Source: an uncultured Megasphaera sp. (GTDB taxonomy: Bacteria; Bacillota; Negativicutes; Veillonellales; Megasphaeraceae). From it: a stretch of 5,615 nucleotides of DNA. A program made the position numbers and the translations under genes. The DNA lies in assembly GCA_900554215.1 (NCBI GenBank), contig USGG01000081.1:1-5615 (forward strand). The letters are read 5' to 3'. Of the stretch, positions 1 through 5,047 are shown piece by piece (positions within the stretch are counted from its first letter, which is position 1; each line of letters starts with the position of its first letter). The notes beneath the pieces were generated by a model. The model was not told the DNA's origin, searched no databases, and saw only the letters and a list, made by a program, of their open reading frames with translations.

Positions 1-56
1 GGGTCGCGGCAGATAGACGATGTCTGTCGTTACCCCAACATTTATTATAGAACCAG
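1..56. other. Left-edge flank beyond the operon terminator, unassigned
   Basis: These 56 bases lie past the speD terminator and hold no assignable gene. On the plus strand one frame is open from base 3 to a TAG at 48-50 and ends in LPQHLL, so it could be the tail of a convergent gene. Another plus frame stops at once (TAG at 14-16), and the fragment is too short to identify. On the minus strand 44-49 reads TATAAT, but no -35 match lies 17 bases upstream, where the terminator stem sits. Confidence 0.3.
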
Positions 57-57
57 A

Positions 58-98
58 AAAACTGCCTGCCGTCTTATTTTAAGACAACAGGCAGTTTT
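58..98 (-). terminator. Rho-independent terminator of the speD operon
   Basis: Bases 58-76 and 80-98 form a 19-bp stem with a 3-base loop. The outer arm pairs AAAACTGCCTG with CAGGCAGTTTT and the inner arm pairs GTCTTA with TAAGAC. The only imperfections, C69-C70 against A86-A87, become G-U wobbles in minus-strand RNA but would be C/A mismatches in plus-strand RNA. On the minus strand the stem runs into five T residues. The hairpin begins 18 bases after the speD stop. On the plus strand it is followed by TTTTGTTT, so weaker termination of a convergent transcript is also possible. Confidence 0.9.
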
Positions 99-116
99 GT
101 TTATAGAGATAAAAAA

Positions 117-893
117 TTAACGCATCGTCGGCATGTTATGGCCGTTGAATATTTCCAGCATTTCCTGATACACGAGCTTGCGGATTTGATTGCGCTGCCG
201 TTCTGTCAGCTGGTCAGCCGTCATGTTGAACAGGTAATTGTTCAAATCAAAATCCTTCAGCATCATTTTCGTATGAAAGATATTTTCCTGATACACGTTG
301 ACGTCTATCATATTATAGCGGCTGCGCGTACTCTGGGAAATGTAATTTTGGATGGAATTAATGCGGTGATCGATGAACAGCTTCTTGCCGCTCAAGTCGC
401 GGGTAAAGCCGCGGACATGGTAGTCGAGGGTTACGATGTCGGAATCGAAATTGTCGATCAGGTAATTCAGCGCGTTGAGAGGCGAAATACGACCGCACGT
501 CGATACGTCGATATCAGCGCGGAAGGTCATGATCCCCTTCTGAGGATGGCTTTCCGGATACGTATGAACCGTCAGATGGCTCTTATCCAGATGACAAACT
601 ACGTCGGCGTCGGCCGGTTCGACAGGCTCTTCCGAAATGAGGATCGTCACGCTGGCCCCCTGCGGATCGTAATCCTGGCTGGCAATATTTAAAATATTTG
701 CGCCGATAATGGACGAGACATTTTTTAAAATATTCGTCAGCCGTTCTGCGTTATATTGTTCATCAATATATTCGATATACTGGCGGCGCGACTCTTCGCT
801 GACGGCATAACAAATGTCGTATATGTTGAAGCTCAGCGTTTTGGTCAGATTATTGAAGCCATACAATTTTAATTTATTCGTTTTCGTTGCCAT
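117..893 (-). CDS. speD: S-adenosylmethionine decarboxylase proenzyme (E. coli-type SpeD)
   Basis: This cytosolic pyruvoyl enzyme decarboxylates AdoMet to supply the aminopropyl donor for spermidine synthesis. The chosen product is 258 residues; E. coli SpeD has about 264. The self-cleavage motif LDKSH lies at residues 102-106, with Ser105 as the expected pyruvoyl precursor. Further hallmarks are HTYPESHP (110-117), STCG with Cys133 (131-134), SPLNALNYLID, VRGFTRD, FIDHRINSIQN and VNVYQENIFHTKMML, all close to the E. coli protein. The frame is open 30 bases further upstream to a TTG at 921-923. The ATG at 891-893 is preferred because an AAAAGG site lies 9 bases before it and the protein then begins MATKTNKLKLYGFNNLTK, matching the family N terminus. 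It is the last gene of the operon, 37 bases after the phosphodiesterase gene. No spermidine synthase gene (speE) is adjacent inside the window. The upstream end (about 690-930) is visibly more AT-rich than the neighbours. Confidence 0.96.
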   Translation of the reverse strand: MATKTNKLKLYGFNNLTKTLSFNIYDICYAVSEESRRQYIEYIDEQYNAERLTNILKNVSSIIGANILNIASQDYDPQGASVTILISEEPVEPADADVVCHLDKSHLTVHTYPESHPQKGIMTFRADIDVSTCGRISPLNALNYLIDNFDSDIVTLDYHVRGFTRDLSGKKLFIDHRINSIQNYISQSTRSRYNMIDVNVYQENIFHTKMMLKDFDLNNYLFNMTADQLTERQRNQIRKLVYQEMLEIFNGHNMPTMR

Positions 894-902
894 TTCATCA
901 TA

Positions 903-908
903 CCTTTT
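903..908 (-). promoter_or_regulatory. Ribosome binding site that decides the speD start
   Basis: The minus strand reads AAAAGG here, 9 bases before the ATG at 891-893. The site lies inside the longer possible reading frame that begins with TTG at 921-923, and no comparable site precedes that TTG. This supports the shorter start. Confidence 0.7.
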
Positions 909-930
909 CAATAAAATTTCCAAATAAAAG

Positions 931-1422
931 TTACTTTGTCAGTTCATAAAACTGTATATCCGTCAGCACGCCGTCGTCTATGGCGCACACGGCATACGTG
1001 CCCACCCTGCCGTCGCGGGGCAGGGAAATACTGCCGGGATTGACGATGGCCATATCGTCGTCGCGCCGGCAAAAGCGACGGTGCGTATGCCCAAACAGGA
1101 CGAGCCGGGCCTCGTGTTCCCGGCCTAGCTGCCGAAGCTTGGCCAGCCGCGCATCGCCGTACCACTGGTGACCGTGAACGGCGATGATATTTACGCCGCC
1201 GATGGTCACCTTACGGCACGCCGGCGCGTCGCTCATAAAATCGTTGTTGCCCCTGACAGAATATACGGGCACGCCTGTATATATAGCTAAATCGTCGCCG
1301 TCGTCGCTGTAATCGCCGCAGTGTATCCAAGCCGCCACGTCCGGCGCCTGCGATACCATGCATTCCAGCGGACGAAAGCGGCCATGGCTGTCACTGACGA
1401 CGCCTATGCGGATAGGCTTCAT
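931..1422 (-). CDS. YfcE/MJ0936-type metallophosphoesterase
   Basis: This is a small cytosolic metal-dependent phosphodiesterase of the calcineurin-like superfamily, 163 residues, the usual single-domain length. The metal-ligand motifs appear in order: SDSHG (Asp11, His13), HCGD (34-37, Asp37), GNND (58-61), VHGHQ (His83, His85) and GHTH (111-114, His112 and His114), followed by NPGS (128-131). Family members hydrolyse model phosphodiesters and sit beside rdgB in many Firmicutes (the ysnA-ysnB pair of Bacillus subtilis), but the physiological substrate is not settled. The start ATG overlaps the rdgB stop as ATGA, and a GAGG site lies 7 bases upstream inside rdgB, so the two genes should be translationally coupled. 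E. coli yfcE is the closest familiar name. The symbol is left blank because orthology was not tested. Confidence 0.9.
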   Translation of the reverse strand: MKPIRIGVVSDSHGRFRPLECMVSQAPDVAAWIHCGDYSDDGDDLAIYTGVPVYSVRGNNDFMSDAPACRKVTIGGVNIIAVHGHQWYGDARLAKLRQLGREHEARLVLFGHTHRRFCRRDDDMAIVNPGSISLPRDGRVGTYAVCAIDDGVLTDIQFYELTK

Positions 1423-2009
1423 GACAGAGCCTCGACGAGCAGCTCCAGGGCTTTGCCCCGATGGCTGATTTCATTTTTCTCTTCCATCGTCATCTCGGCC
1501 ATGGTCTTGCCCTTTTCCGGCACGTAAAACAACGGGTCGTAGCCGAAGCCGTTCGTACCGGCATAAAAATTGCGCAGCACACCGCTGCAGCGGCCTTCCC
1601 TGACGATTTCCCGTCCGTCGGGAAACAGCAGGGCCAGCACGCAGGCGTAATGAACCGTCCGCTTTTCCGGCGGGAAAGCCGACAATTCGTCGATTAGCTT
1701 TTGGTTGTTCTCTTCATCGTCGCATTCCGGGCCGGCATAGCGGGCCGAATAGACGCCGGGGCGTCCGCCTAAGGCGTCGGCGATGATGCCGGAATCGTCG
1801 GCCAGGCAGGGAAGCCCGGTGGCCTTCACATAATACGCCGCTTTCAGGCGGGCGTTTTCTTCAAAGGTCGTCCCCGTTTCTTCCGGCTCCGGCAGCTGAG
1901 GACACAAGTCGCGGACGGCTGTCACCGTATACCCCAAGTGTTCCAATACGCTTTTGAATTCCCGTATTTTTCCGGCGTTATGCGTTGCCAGGACGATAGT
2001 CTGTTTCAT
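1419..2009 (-). CDS. rdgB: XTP/dITP pyrophosphatase (RdgB/HAM1 family)
   Basis: This cytosolic house-cleaning enzyme hydrolyses non-canonical purine nucleotides (dITP, ITP, XTP) to the monophosphate plus pyrophosphate, keeping deaminated bases out of DNA and RNA. The 196-residue length is typical. Visible motifs are the N-terminal substrate loop ATHNAGKIREF (residues 8-18), ETGTTFEENARLKA (44-57), LADDSG with the catalytic acidic pair (69-74), GRPGVYSARYAG (82-93), GFGYDPLF (144-151) and the base-recognition ISHRGKAL (171-178). It follows the CofE-like gene and overlaps the phosphodiesterase gene by 4 bases, which is a classic pairing. Its AAGGAG site at 2023-2028 overlaps the preceding stop codon and sits a rather long 13 bases from the ATG. 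No alternative in-frame start with better spacing is present. Confidence 0.96.
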   Translation of the reverse strand: MKQTIVLATHNAGKIREFKSVLEHLGYTVTAVRDLCPQLPEPEETGTTFEENARLKAAYYVKATGLPCLADDSGIIADALGGRPGVYSARYAGPECDDEENNQKLIDELSAFPPEKRTVHYACVLALLFPDGREIVREGRCSGVLRNFYAGTNGFGYDPLFYVPEKGKTMAEMTMEEKNEISHRGKALELLVEALS

Positions 2010-2022
2010 AGTTCCGTCGTCA

Positions 2023-2028
2023 CTCCTT
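2023..2028 (-). promoter_or_regulatory. rdgB ribosome binding site overlapping the upstream stop
   Basis: AAGGAG on the minus strand shares bases with the TAA stop of the CofE-like gene (2027-2029). The gap to the rdgB ATG is 13 bases, longer than the usual 5-10. The arrangement suggests that ribosomes ending the upstream gene help start rdgB. Confidence 0.65.
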
Positions 2029-2701
2029 AGTTTGCAGCCGCAGCTTCGGGCTTTTGATGAACGAACTTCGCGTAATTCTTGATTACGACGATAGGAGTCT
2101 TCTGCGACGCGTTGCCGAAGGGATTGTCGATAAGAATACGGGCGATTTCACTGGGATTGAGGCCTTTTGAATGGCCGAGGACGGCAGAGCGCTTCAAATC
2201 GTTGACGTCAGCGACGCAGGCGCCATAGCAGCCCAGCCGCTGCTTGATCTTTTCCGCTACCTTATCCGGTTCAGCCGGTCCGTAGACGATGCATTTGTCA
2301 AAGGGCGGCATCGTGCCCGTGACGTCGTCCGTCAGGGATGCCTGGCGGCACAGCTGGTACCAGACGCCGTTTTTGCCGATTAATTTCGCCAGGAAGCCGA
2401 TGATGAAGCAGAAGAGCATCTTCCATTCCCCTTCCAGATTCATAGCGGCCTGCATGCCGTAGAGGCTGGCCATGCTGCCCTCGCCGGGAACGAAGCGGCG
2501 CATGAGGCGGGCCTGCCACGACGGCGTCAGCTCTTCCGGGCGCGTATAGCGGCGCTGCGTAATCGCTACGACGCTTTCGGCCGTGCATACGATATCGTCG
2601 GGACCGACAATATCCTTTGCATATTCTTCAATGGCATCGACAATGTCATCTTTATCCGTAAGGATTCTCGTCTTAATCGGTACAAGTTCTAATTCTGCCA
2701 T
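2027..2701 (-). CDS. CofE-like (coenzyme F420-0:L-glutamate ligase family) protein
   Basis: The 224-residue product resembles the CofE family (PF01996/COG1478), which joins L-glutamate through its gamma-carboxyl to F420-0 in F420-making organisms. Visible support: an N-terminal VPIKTRILTDKDD; a GPDDIVCTAESVVAITQ segment (33-49) that fits the family's 'D-I-hydrophobic...' strand before a conserved turn; GEGSMASLYGMQAAM (73-87); and a C-terminal half with DDVTGTMPPFD, VADVNDLKRSAVLGHS (163-178) and IDNPFGN. Acidic residues in DDVT and DVNDL are candidate metal ligands. A hydrophobic stretch near 95-108 looks internal rather than a membrane anchor. No other F420 gene is visible here, so the substrate is unknown. 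Some homologs in organisms lacking F420 have been proposed to act in folate polyglutamylation, recalled from general knowledge. The start at 2699-2701 is preferred over the ATG at 2705-2707 because AGGAGG lies 9 rather than 3 bases upstream. The family call is by eye; the gene itself is certain. Confidence 0.78.
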   Translation of the reverse strand: MAELELVPIKTRILTDKDDIVDAIEEYAKDIVGPDDIVCTAESVVAITQRRYTRPEELTPSWQARLMRRFVPGEGSMASLYGMQAAMNLEGEWKMLFCFIIGFLAKLIGKNGVWYQLCRQASLTDDVTGTMPPFDKCIVYGPAEPDKVAEKIKQRLGCYGACVADVNDLKRSAVLGHSKGLNPSEIARILIDNPFGNASQKTPIVVIKNYAKFVHQKPEAAAAN

Positions 2702-2710
2702 TTCCATATA

Positions 2711-2716
2711 CCTCCT
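2711..2716 (-). promoter_or_regulatory. Strong ribosome binding site for the CofE-like gene, on the upstream stop
   Basis: AGGAGG on the minus strand overlaps the TAG stop (2715-2717) of the upstream gene. It is 9 bases from the ATG at 2699-2701 but only 3 from the ATG at 2705-2707, so it favours the start two codons inside the longest frame. Confidence 0.75.
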
Positions 2717-3257
2717 AATGCAGTTCCAATGCGTGCTGTACTTCCGAAGCCTTCAGGGTAATGCGGGCTTTGTGGATGTACCATTCGCTTCTCGACACGA
2801 CCTGGTATACCAAATCGATGGGCATGTCGGGGAAAGTCTTCAAATCTTCGCGGATATTGCCGCTCTTGCTGACGAGGGCGATGGTGACGCGAAGGCTGCT
2901 TCCTTTTCCAGGATAGTAAATGACAGATTCCCAGTAGTTGTCGTCCCGTTCGGCTTCTTTATTAGCCAGCTGCGAATGGACGACGCATTTGTCGTATTGT
3001 TCTCTCGGCAGCAGCGTACGGGGATAAAAATCCATGATCGTGCCTAACTGACGACCGGCATTATGAAAGGGAACTTCCGTTTCAAAGACAGCCGTATCAG
3101 CCGTCATCTGCTTCAGCTCAAAGGGCTTGCGGCGGCGCGCCTCGATGACGAAGCGGGCGTCGCCCTGCCTCCAGGCAAACAAGCGGAACAGAAGATACAG
3201 TACGGCGACGATGCCGATAACGGCAATGACGATGTTGATCAATACATACAATAACAC
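2715..3257 (-). CDS. Unrecognised protein with one N-terminal membrane segment
   Basis: I do not recognise this 180-residue protein. Residues 3-27 are one strongly hydrophobic segment (LYVLINIVIAVIGIVAVLYLL), followed by a basic stretch (Arg25, Arg30, Arg36, ARRRKP at 40-45). By the positive-inside rule, the remaining roughly 150 residues should lie in the cytoplasm. That soluble part is rich in beta-type alternation (TADTAVFETEVPF, SLRVTIALVS, LVYQVVSRSEWYIHKARITL), has no cysteine cluster or familiar catalytic motif, and ends in LELH. The GTG start at 3255-3257 is supported by AAGGAG 9 bases upstream. The stop codon is shared with the ribosome site of the CofE-like gene, so the two products are probably made in step. 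A hairpin (3279-3299) precedes its ribosome site. The initial segment could also be an uncleaved signal anchor; no signal-peptidase site is evident. Confidence 0.85.
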   Translation of the reverse strand: MLLYVLINIVIAVIGIVAVLYLLFRLFAWRQGDARFVIEARRRKPFELKQMTADTAVFETEVPFHNAGRQLGTIMDFYPRTLLPREQYDKCVVHSQLANKEAERDDNYWESVIYYPGKGSSLRVTIALVSKSGNIREDLKTFPDMPIDLVYQVVSRSEWYIHKARITLKASEVQHALELH

Positions 3258-3278
3258 GGCGCAAGACTCCTTTTTGAT

Positions 3279-3299
3279 GCCTTATCTATCCGATAAGGC
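3279..3299 (-). other. Intercistronic hairpin between murI and the membrane-anchored protein gene
   Basis: GCCTTATC and GATAAGGC form a perfect 8-bp stem with a 5-base loop, inside the 59-base gap after murI. On the minus strand it is followed by ATCAAAAAGGAG, so there is no U-run and it is not a standard terminator. It stands 6 bases upstream of the next ribosome site. It could stabilise or mark a processing point in the mRNA, or tune translation of the next gene. Confidence 0.55.
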
Positions 3300-3316
3300 C
3301 GTAATTTTCTCCGCCC

Positions 3317-4120
3317 TCAGGCAAAGGATATTTCTTCAACTGTAAATTCGTTGGCCGGAATGAGATGTTCGGCCAGCTTGCCGCCGCGCCGGGCCTCGGC
3401 GGTAAAGCAAAGGCGCAGATATCCCGGCAGGCGGTCGTGATTGAGAAGGCCGCCCTTCTTTAATACTTCCAGCGTCTGCAAGGCCATTTCGTGAGCCGGG
3501 TCTACAAAGGCAATCGTATCGCCGCACAGCTCTTCGAATAAAGGCTGCACAAAGGGAAAATGCGTGCAGCCAAAAATGGCCGTATCAGCTCCGGACGCAA
3601 TGACCGGGGCCGTATATCGACGAAGGGGCTCCATGATCTCCTCGCCGGACAGGACGCCCCGCTCGACGAGATTGGCCAAGGCCGGGCAGGCTTGTTCTAC
3701 AATTTCGATGTCCGGATCGATGGCCGCAGCCATTTTTTTATGGCTGTGATTGGCAATCGTCAAATCCGTCGCGAAGACGGCGATTTTTTTCTTGGCGCTG
3801 ATTTCCCGGGCCGTACGAATGCCGCGGCTCATGCCGATGAGGGGATACGGCACTTCTTTCCGCACCGTCTCGTAGGCCACGGCCGTTACGGTATTGCAGC
3901 CGATAGCGACGAGCTTGACCTCTTTTTCGCTCATAAAACGCAGTATATCTCTCGTATATGAAAATATTTCTTCCGGCGTGCGCGAACCGTAGGGATTGCG
4001 CTTCGTATCGCCGACATAAATGATATTTTCATGAGGCAGCAGCATGCGCAGCTTATTTACGACAGTCAAACCGCCGACGCCGGAATCGAATACGCCGATA
4101 GGCTGTCTATTCCGCTCCAC
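3317..4120 (-). CDS. murI: Glutamate racemase (divergent MurI)
   Basis: This cytosolic, cofactor-independent enzyme interconverts L- and D-glutamate, supplying D-glutamate for the peptidoglycan stem peptide. Its 267 residues are normal for the family. The substrate loop IGVFDSGVGGLTV (Asp12, Ser13), GDTKRNPYGSR (37-47), GCNT (Cys75) and GCTHFP (Cys185, His187) are all present, so both catalytic cysteines are intact. Several usually conserved spots are altered. The 'DTAR(x)PYG' motif is DTKRNPYG. The segment after the first cysteine reads IGMSRGIR instead of a 'GV-x-PG/PA' type. The 'AT-x-GT' loop is ATDLT (117-121), replacing its glycine with leucine. A racemase specific for another acidic amino acid is therefore possible. 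The GTG start (4118-4120) has GGAGG 8 bases upstream. The thioesterase gene ends 14 bases before it. Confidence 0.9.
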   Translation of the reverse strand: MERNRQPIGVFDSGVGGLTVVNKLRMLLPHENIIYVGDTKRNPYGSRTPEEIFSYTRDILRFMSEKEVKLVAIGCNTVTAVAYETVRKEVPYPLIGMSRGIRTAREISAKKKIAVFATDLTIANHSHKKMAAAIDPDIEIVEQACPALANLVERGVLSGEEIMEPLRRYTAPVIASGADTAIFGCTHFPFVQPLFEELCGDTIAFVDPAHEMALQTLEVLKKGGLLNHDRLPGYLRLCFTAEARRGGKLAEHLIPANEFTVEEISFA

Positions 4121-4134
4121 TTGTCATTCCTCCA

Positions 4135-4560
4135 TTATTGGGCAGAAGCTTCCTCCCGCTCATACCATGCTTTCAATTTATTGTAGTGCCTGTCGTCCAA
4201 GCGGGCCACTGTCCCCGTATCCTTATGAGTAAACACGTTCTGCGACGTGCCGACGGCCAGCAGGACGCCGTCTTCCTTGCGCACAATGCGGTATGAATAC
4301 GTCATCTGGGCCCGCGACAGACGGGTCAGACGCGTTTCAATCACGATGGTATCGGCGTAGTTAATGGGGCTGACGTACTCGCAGGAGACGTTCTTTATGG
4401 GAAATAATATGCCCTCGTCCATCAGCTCGAACAAGTCTATGCCGGCCTGTTTCAAATACTCGCAGCGGCCGCATTCAAACCAGCGGATGTGGTTGGAGTG
4501 GTGGGCGATTCCCATCATATCGGTTTCATAAAACCGCACTCTTTCCGTAACAGTAACCAT
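4135..4560 (-). CDS. YbgC-like acyl-CoA thioesterase (hotdog fold)
   Basis: This is a cytosolic 4HBT/hotdog-fold thioesterase that should cleave acyl-CoA or acyl carrier protein (acyl-ACP) thioesters. The 141-residue length matches single-domain YbgC/FadM-type enzymes, which work as oligomers. The signature is at the N terminus: RVRFYETDMMGIAHHSNHIR, with Asp14 as the expected catalytic acid and His21 seven residues later, as in YbgC, then WFECGRCEYL on the long helix. The C-terminal strand region SYRIVRKEDGVLLAVGTSQNVFTHKDTG fits the fold's last strands. The substrate chain length cannot be read from sequence. It is the first gene of the operon. The ATG has AGGAGG 10 bases upstream, and a near-consensus promoter places the transcript start about 28 bases ahead. 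An out-of-frame ATG inside the ribosome site is not used for this protein. Confidence 0.9.
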   Translation of the reverse strand: MVTVTERVRFYETDMMGIAHHSNHIRWFECGRCEYLKQAGIDLFELMDEGILFPIKNVSCEYVSPINYADTIVIETRLTRLSRAQMTYSYRIVRKEDGVLLAVGTSQNVFTHKDTGTVARLDDRHYNKLKAWYEREEASAQ

Positions 4561-4570
4561 GCCAATTCAT
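4561..4570. repeat. Direct repeat GCCAATTCAT, copy 1 (start-codon side)
   Basis: The same ten bases recur at 4633-4642, 72 bases away. This copy fills the space between the ribosome site and the thioesterase ATG. The other copy lies about 10 bases upstream of the -35 box. Such a pair bracketing a promoter could be operator sites, but a chance match is not excluded. Confidence 0.35.
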
Positions 4571-4594
4571 CCTCCTATATAGCACACTCACATC

Positions 4595-4623
4595 ATTTTA
4601 CGATGAGTATGTATGTTTGTCAA
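4595..4623 (-). promoter_or_regulatory. Near-consensus sigma-70 promoter of the thioesterase-murI-speD operon
   Basis: On the minus strand TTGACA (4618-4623) and TAAAAT (4595-4600) are separated by exactly 17 bases. The expected transcription start is near 4588, giving a leader of roughly 28 bases that carries only the ribosome site. No riboswitch or T-box fits in so short a leader. A perfect -35 and a one-mismatch -10 suggest strong, mostly constitutive expression. Confidence 0.85.
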
Positions 4624-4632
4624 AGGAATTTC

Positions 4633-4642
4633 GCCAATTCAT
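4633..4642. repeat. Direct repeat GCCAATTCAT, copy 2 (upstream of -35)
   Basis: This is an identical ten-base copy of 4561-4570, in the same orientation, between the -35 box and the unit A hairpin. See that entry for the possible operator reading. Confidence 0.35.
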
Positions 4643-4647
4643 GAGAA

Positions 4648-4689
4648 ATAGACAATCCCAACACGGATATCCGTATCGGAATTGTCTAT
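4648..4689 (-). terminator. Long hairpin ending the DUF1232 unit (likely terminator)
   Basis: A 42-base palindrome begins four bases after the DUF1232 gene's stop. Its two 21-base arms have three imperfections (4657/4680, 4660/4677, 4662/4675). All three become G-U wobbles in minus-strand RNA and would be C/A mismatches in plus-strand RNA. The centre ACGGATATCCGT (4663-4674) is a perfect palindrome. The following minus-strand bases are only moderately U-rich (CTATTTCTC), so termination may be incomplete and some read-through into the next operon is possible. Confidence 0.7.
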
Positions 4690-4693
4690 ATCG

Positions 4694-5038
4694 TCACACG
4701 TTGGCAAAGGGAAACATGCGGCGTACCTTTTCCAGGTGCTCCGGCTTGACGTACGTTCCGGCCAAGCGCAGGGCCGCCGCTACGACGGCGGCGTCGTCGA
4801 GCCAGCCGATGCCGATAAAGGCGTCGGACACTAAATCCAGAGGCAGTATGACGTACCCCAGGGCCCCCATCAGGGCCAGCTTGACGAACTTCGGCGTATC
4901 CTTATCCTGCATGCAGTAAAAAATCGTCATCAGCTTGGGCAGGAAATGAAGGCGCCGCCCCGTTCCCCGTATAAAGCGAATAAATTTTCCCGGCGTATAA
5001 AAACGGGCGAAAAAGCTCAGCAGTTTCCACATACGCAT
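4694..5038 (-). CDS. DUF1232/YkvA-like small membrane protein
   Basis: The 114-residue protein carries the DUF1232 (PF06803) signature. A hydrophobic segment, FVKLALMGALGYVILPLDLV (51-70), contains the conserved P-x-D-hydrophobic-hydrophobic-x-D turn (Pro66, Asp68, Asp72). It is followed by GIGWLDDAAVVAAAL with the LDD pair (80-82). Proteins of this family are small, membrane-associated and of unknown biochemical role. The first 45 residues are basic and aromatic and probably cytosolic. The gene follows the preceding one by 9 bases in the same transcript. The start is ambiguous: AAAAGGG lies about 3 bases before the ATG at 5036-5038 and 9 before the ATG at 5030-5032, so the true protein may be two residues shorter. 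Confidence 0.87.
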   Translation of the reverse strand: MRMWKLLSFFARFYTPGKFIRFIRGTGRRLHFLPKLMTIFYCMQDKDTPKFVKLALMGALGYVILPLDLVSDAFIGIGWLDDAAVVAAALRLAGTYVKPEHLEKVRRMFPFANV

Positions 5039-5047
5039 CGTCCCTTT

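Noticed and set aside
44..49. TATAAT on the minus strand, a possible -10 box past the terminator
   Set aside because: No -35 element lies at 16-18 bases; that position is inside the terminator stem. Too little downstream sequence is present to show a gene.
138..692. Long open frame on the plus strand, antisense to speD
   Set aside because: It mirrors the highly conserved speD coding frame, has no ribosome site and its protein has no recognisable motif.
690..735. Repeated TTTAAAATATT inside speD
   Set aside because: Both copies lie within the conserved coding frame and encode ordinary SpeD residues; the likeness reflects AT-rich codons.
894..930. AT-rich gap before speD as a possible internal promoter
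   Set aside because: No TTGACA-like box with a properly spaced -10 was found; the AT-richness alone is weak evidence.
4582..4608. Imperfect inverted repeat around the -10 box (ACTCACATC / GATGAGT)
   Set aside because: The arms match only with a two-base bulge and are short; a chance match is likely.
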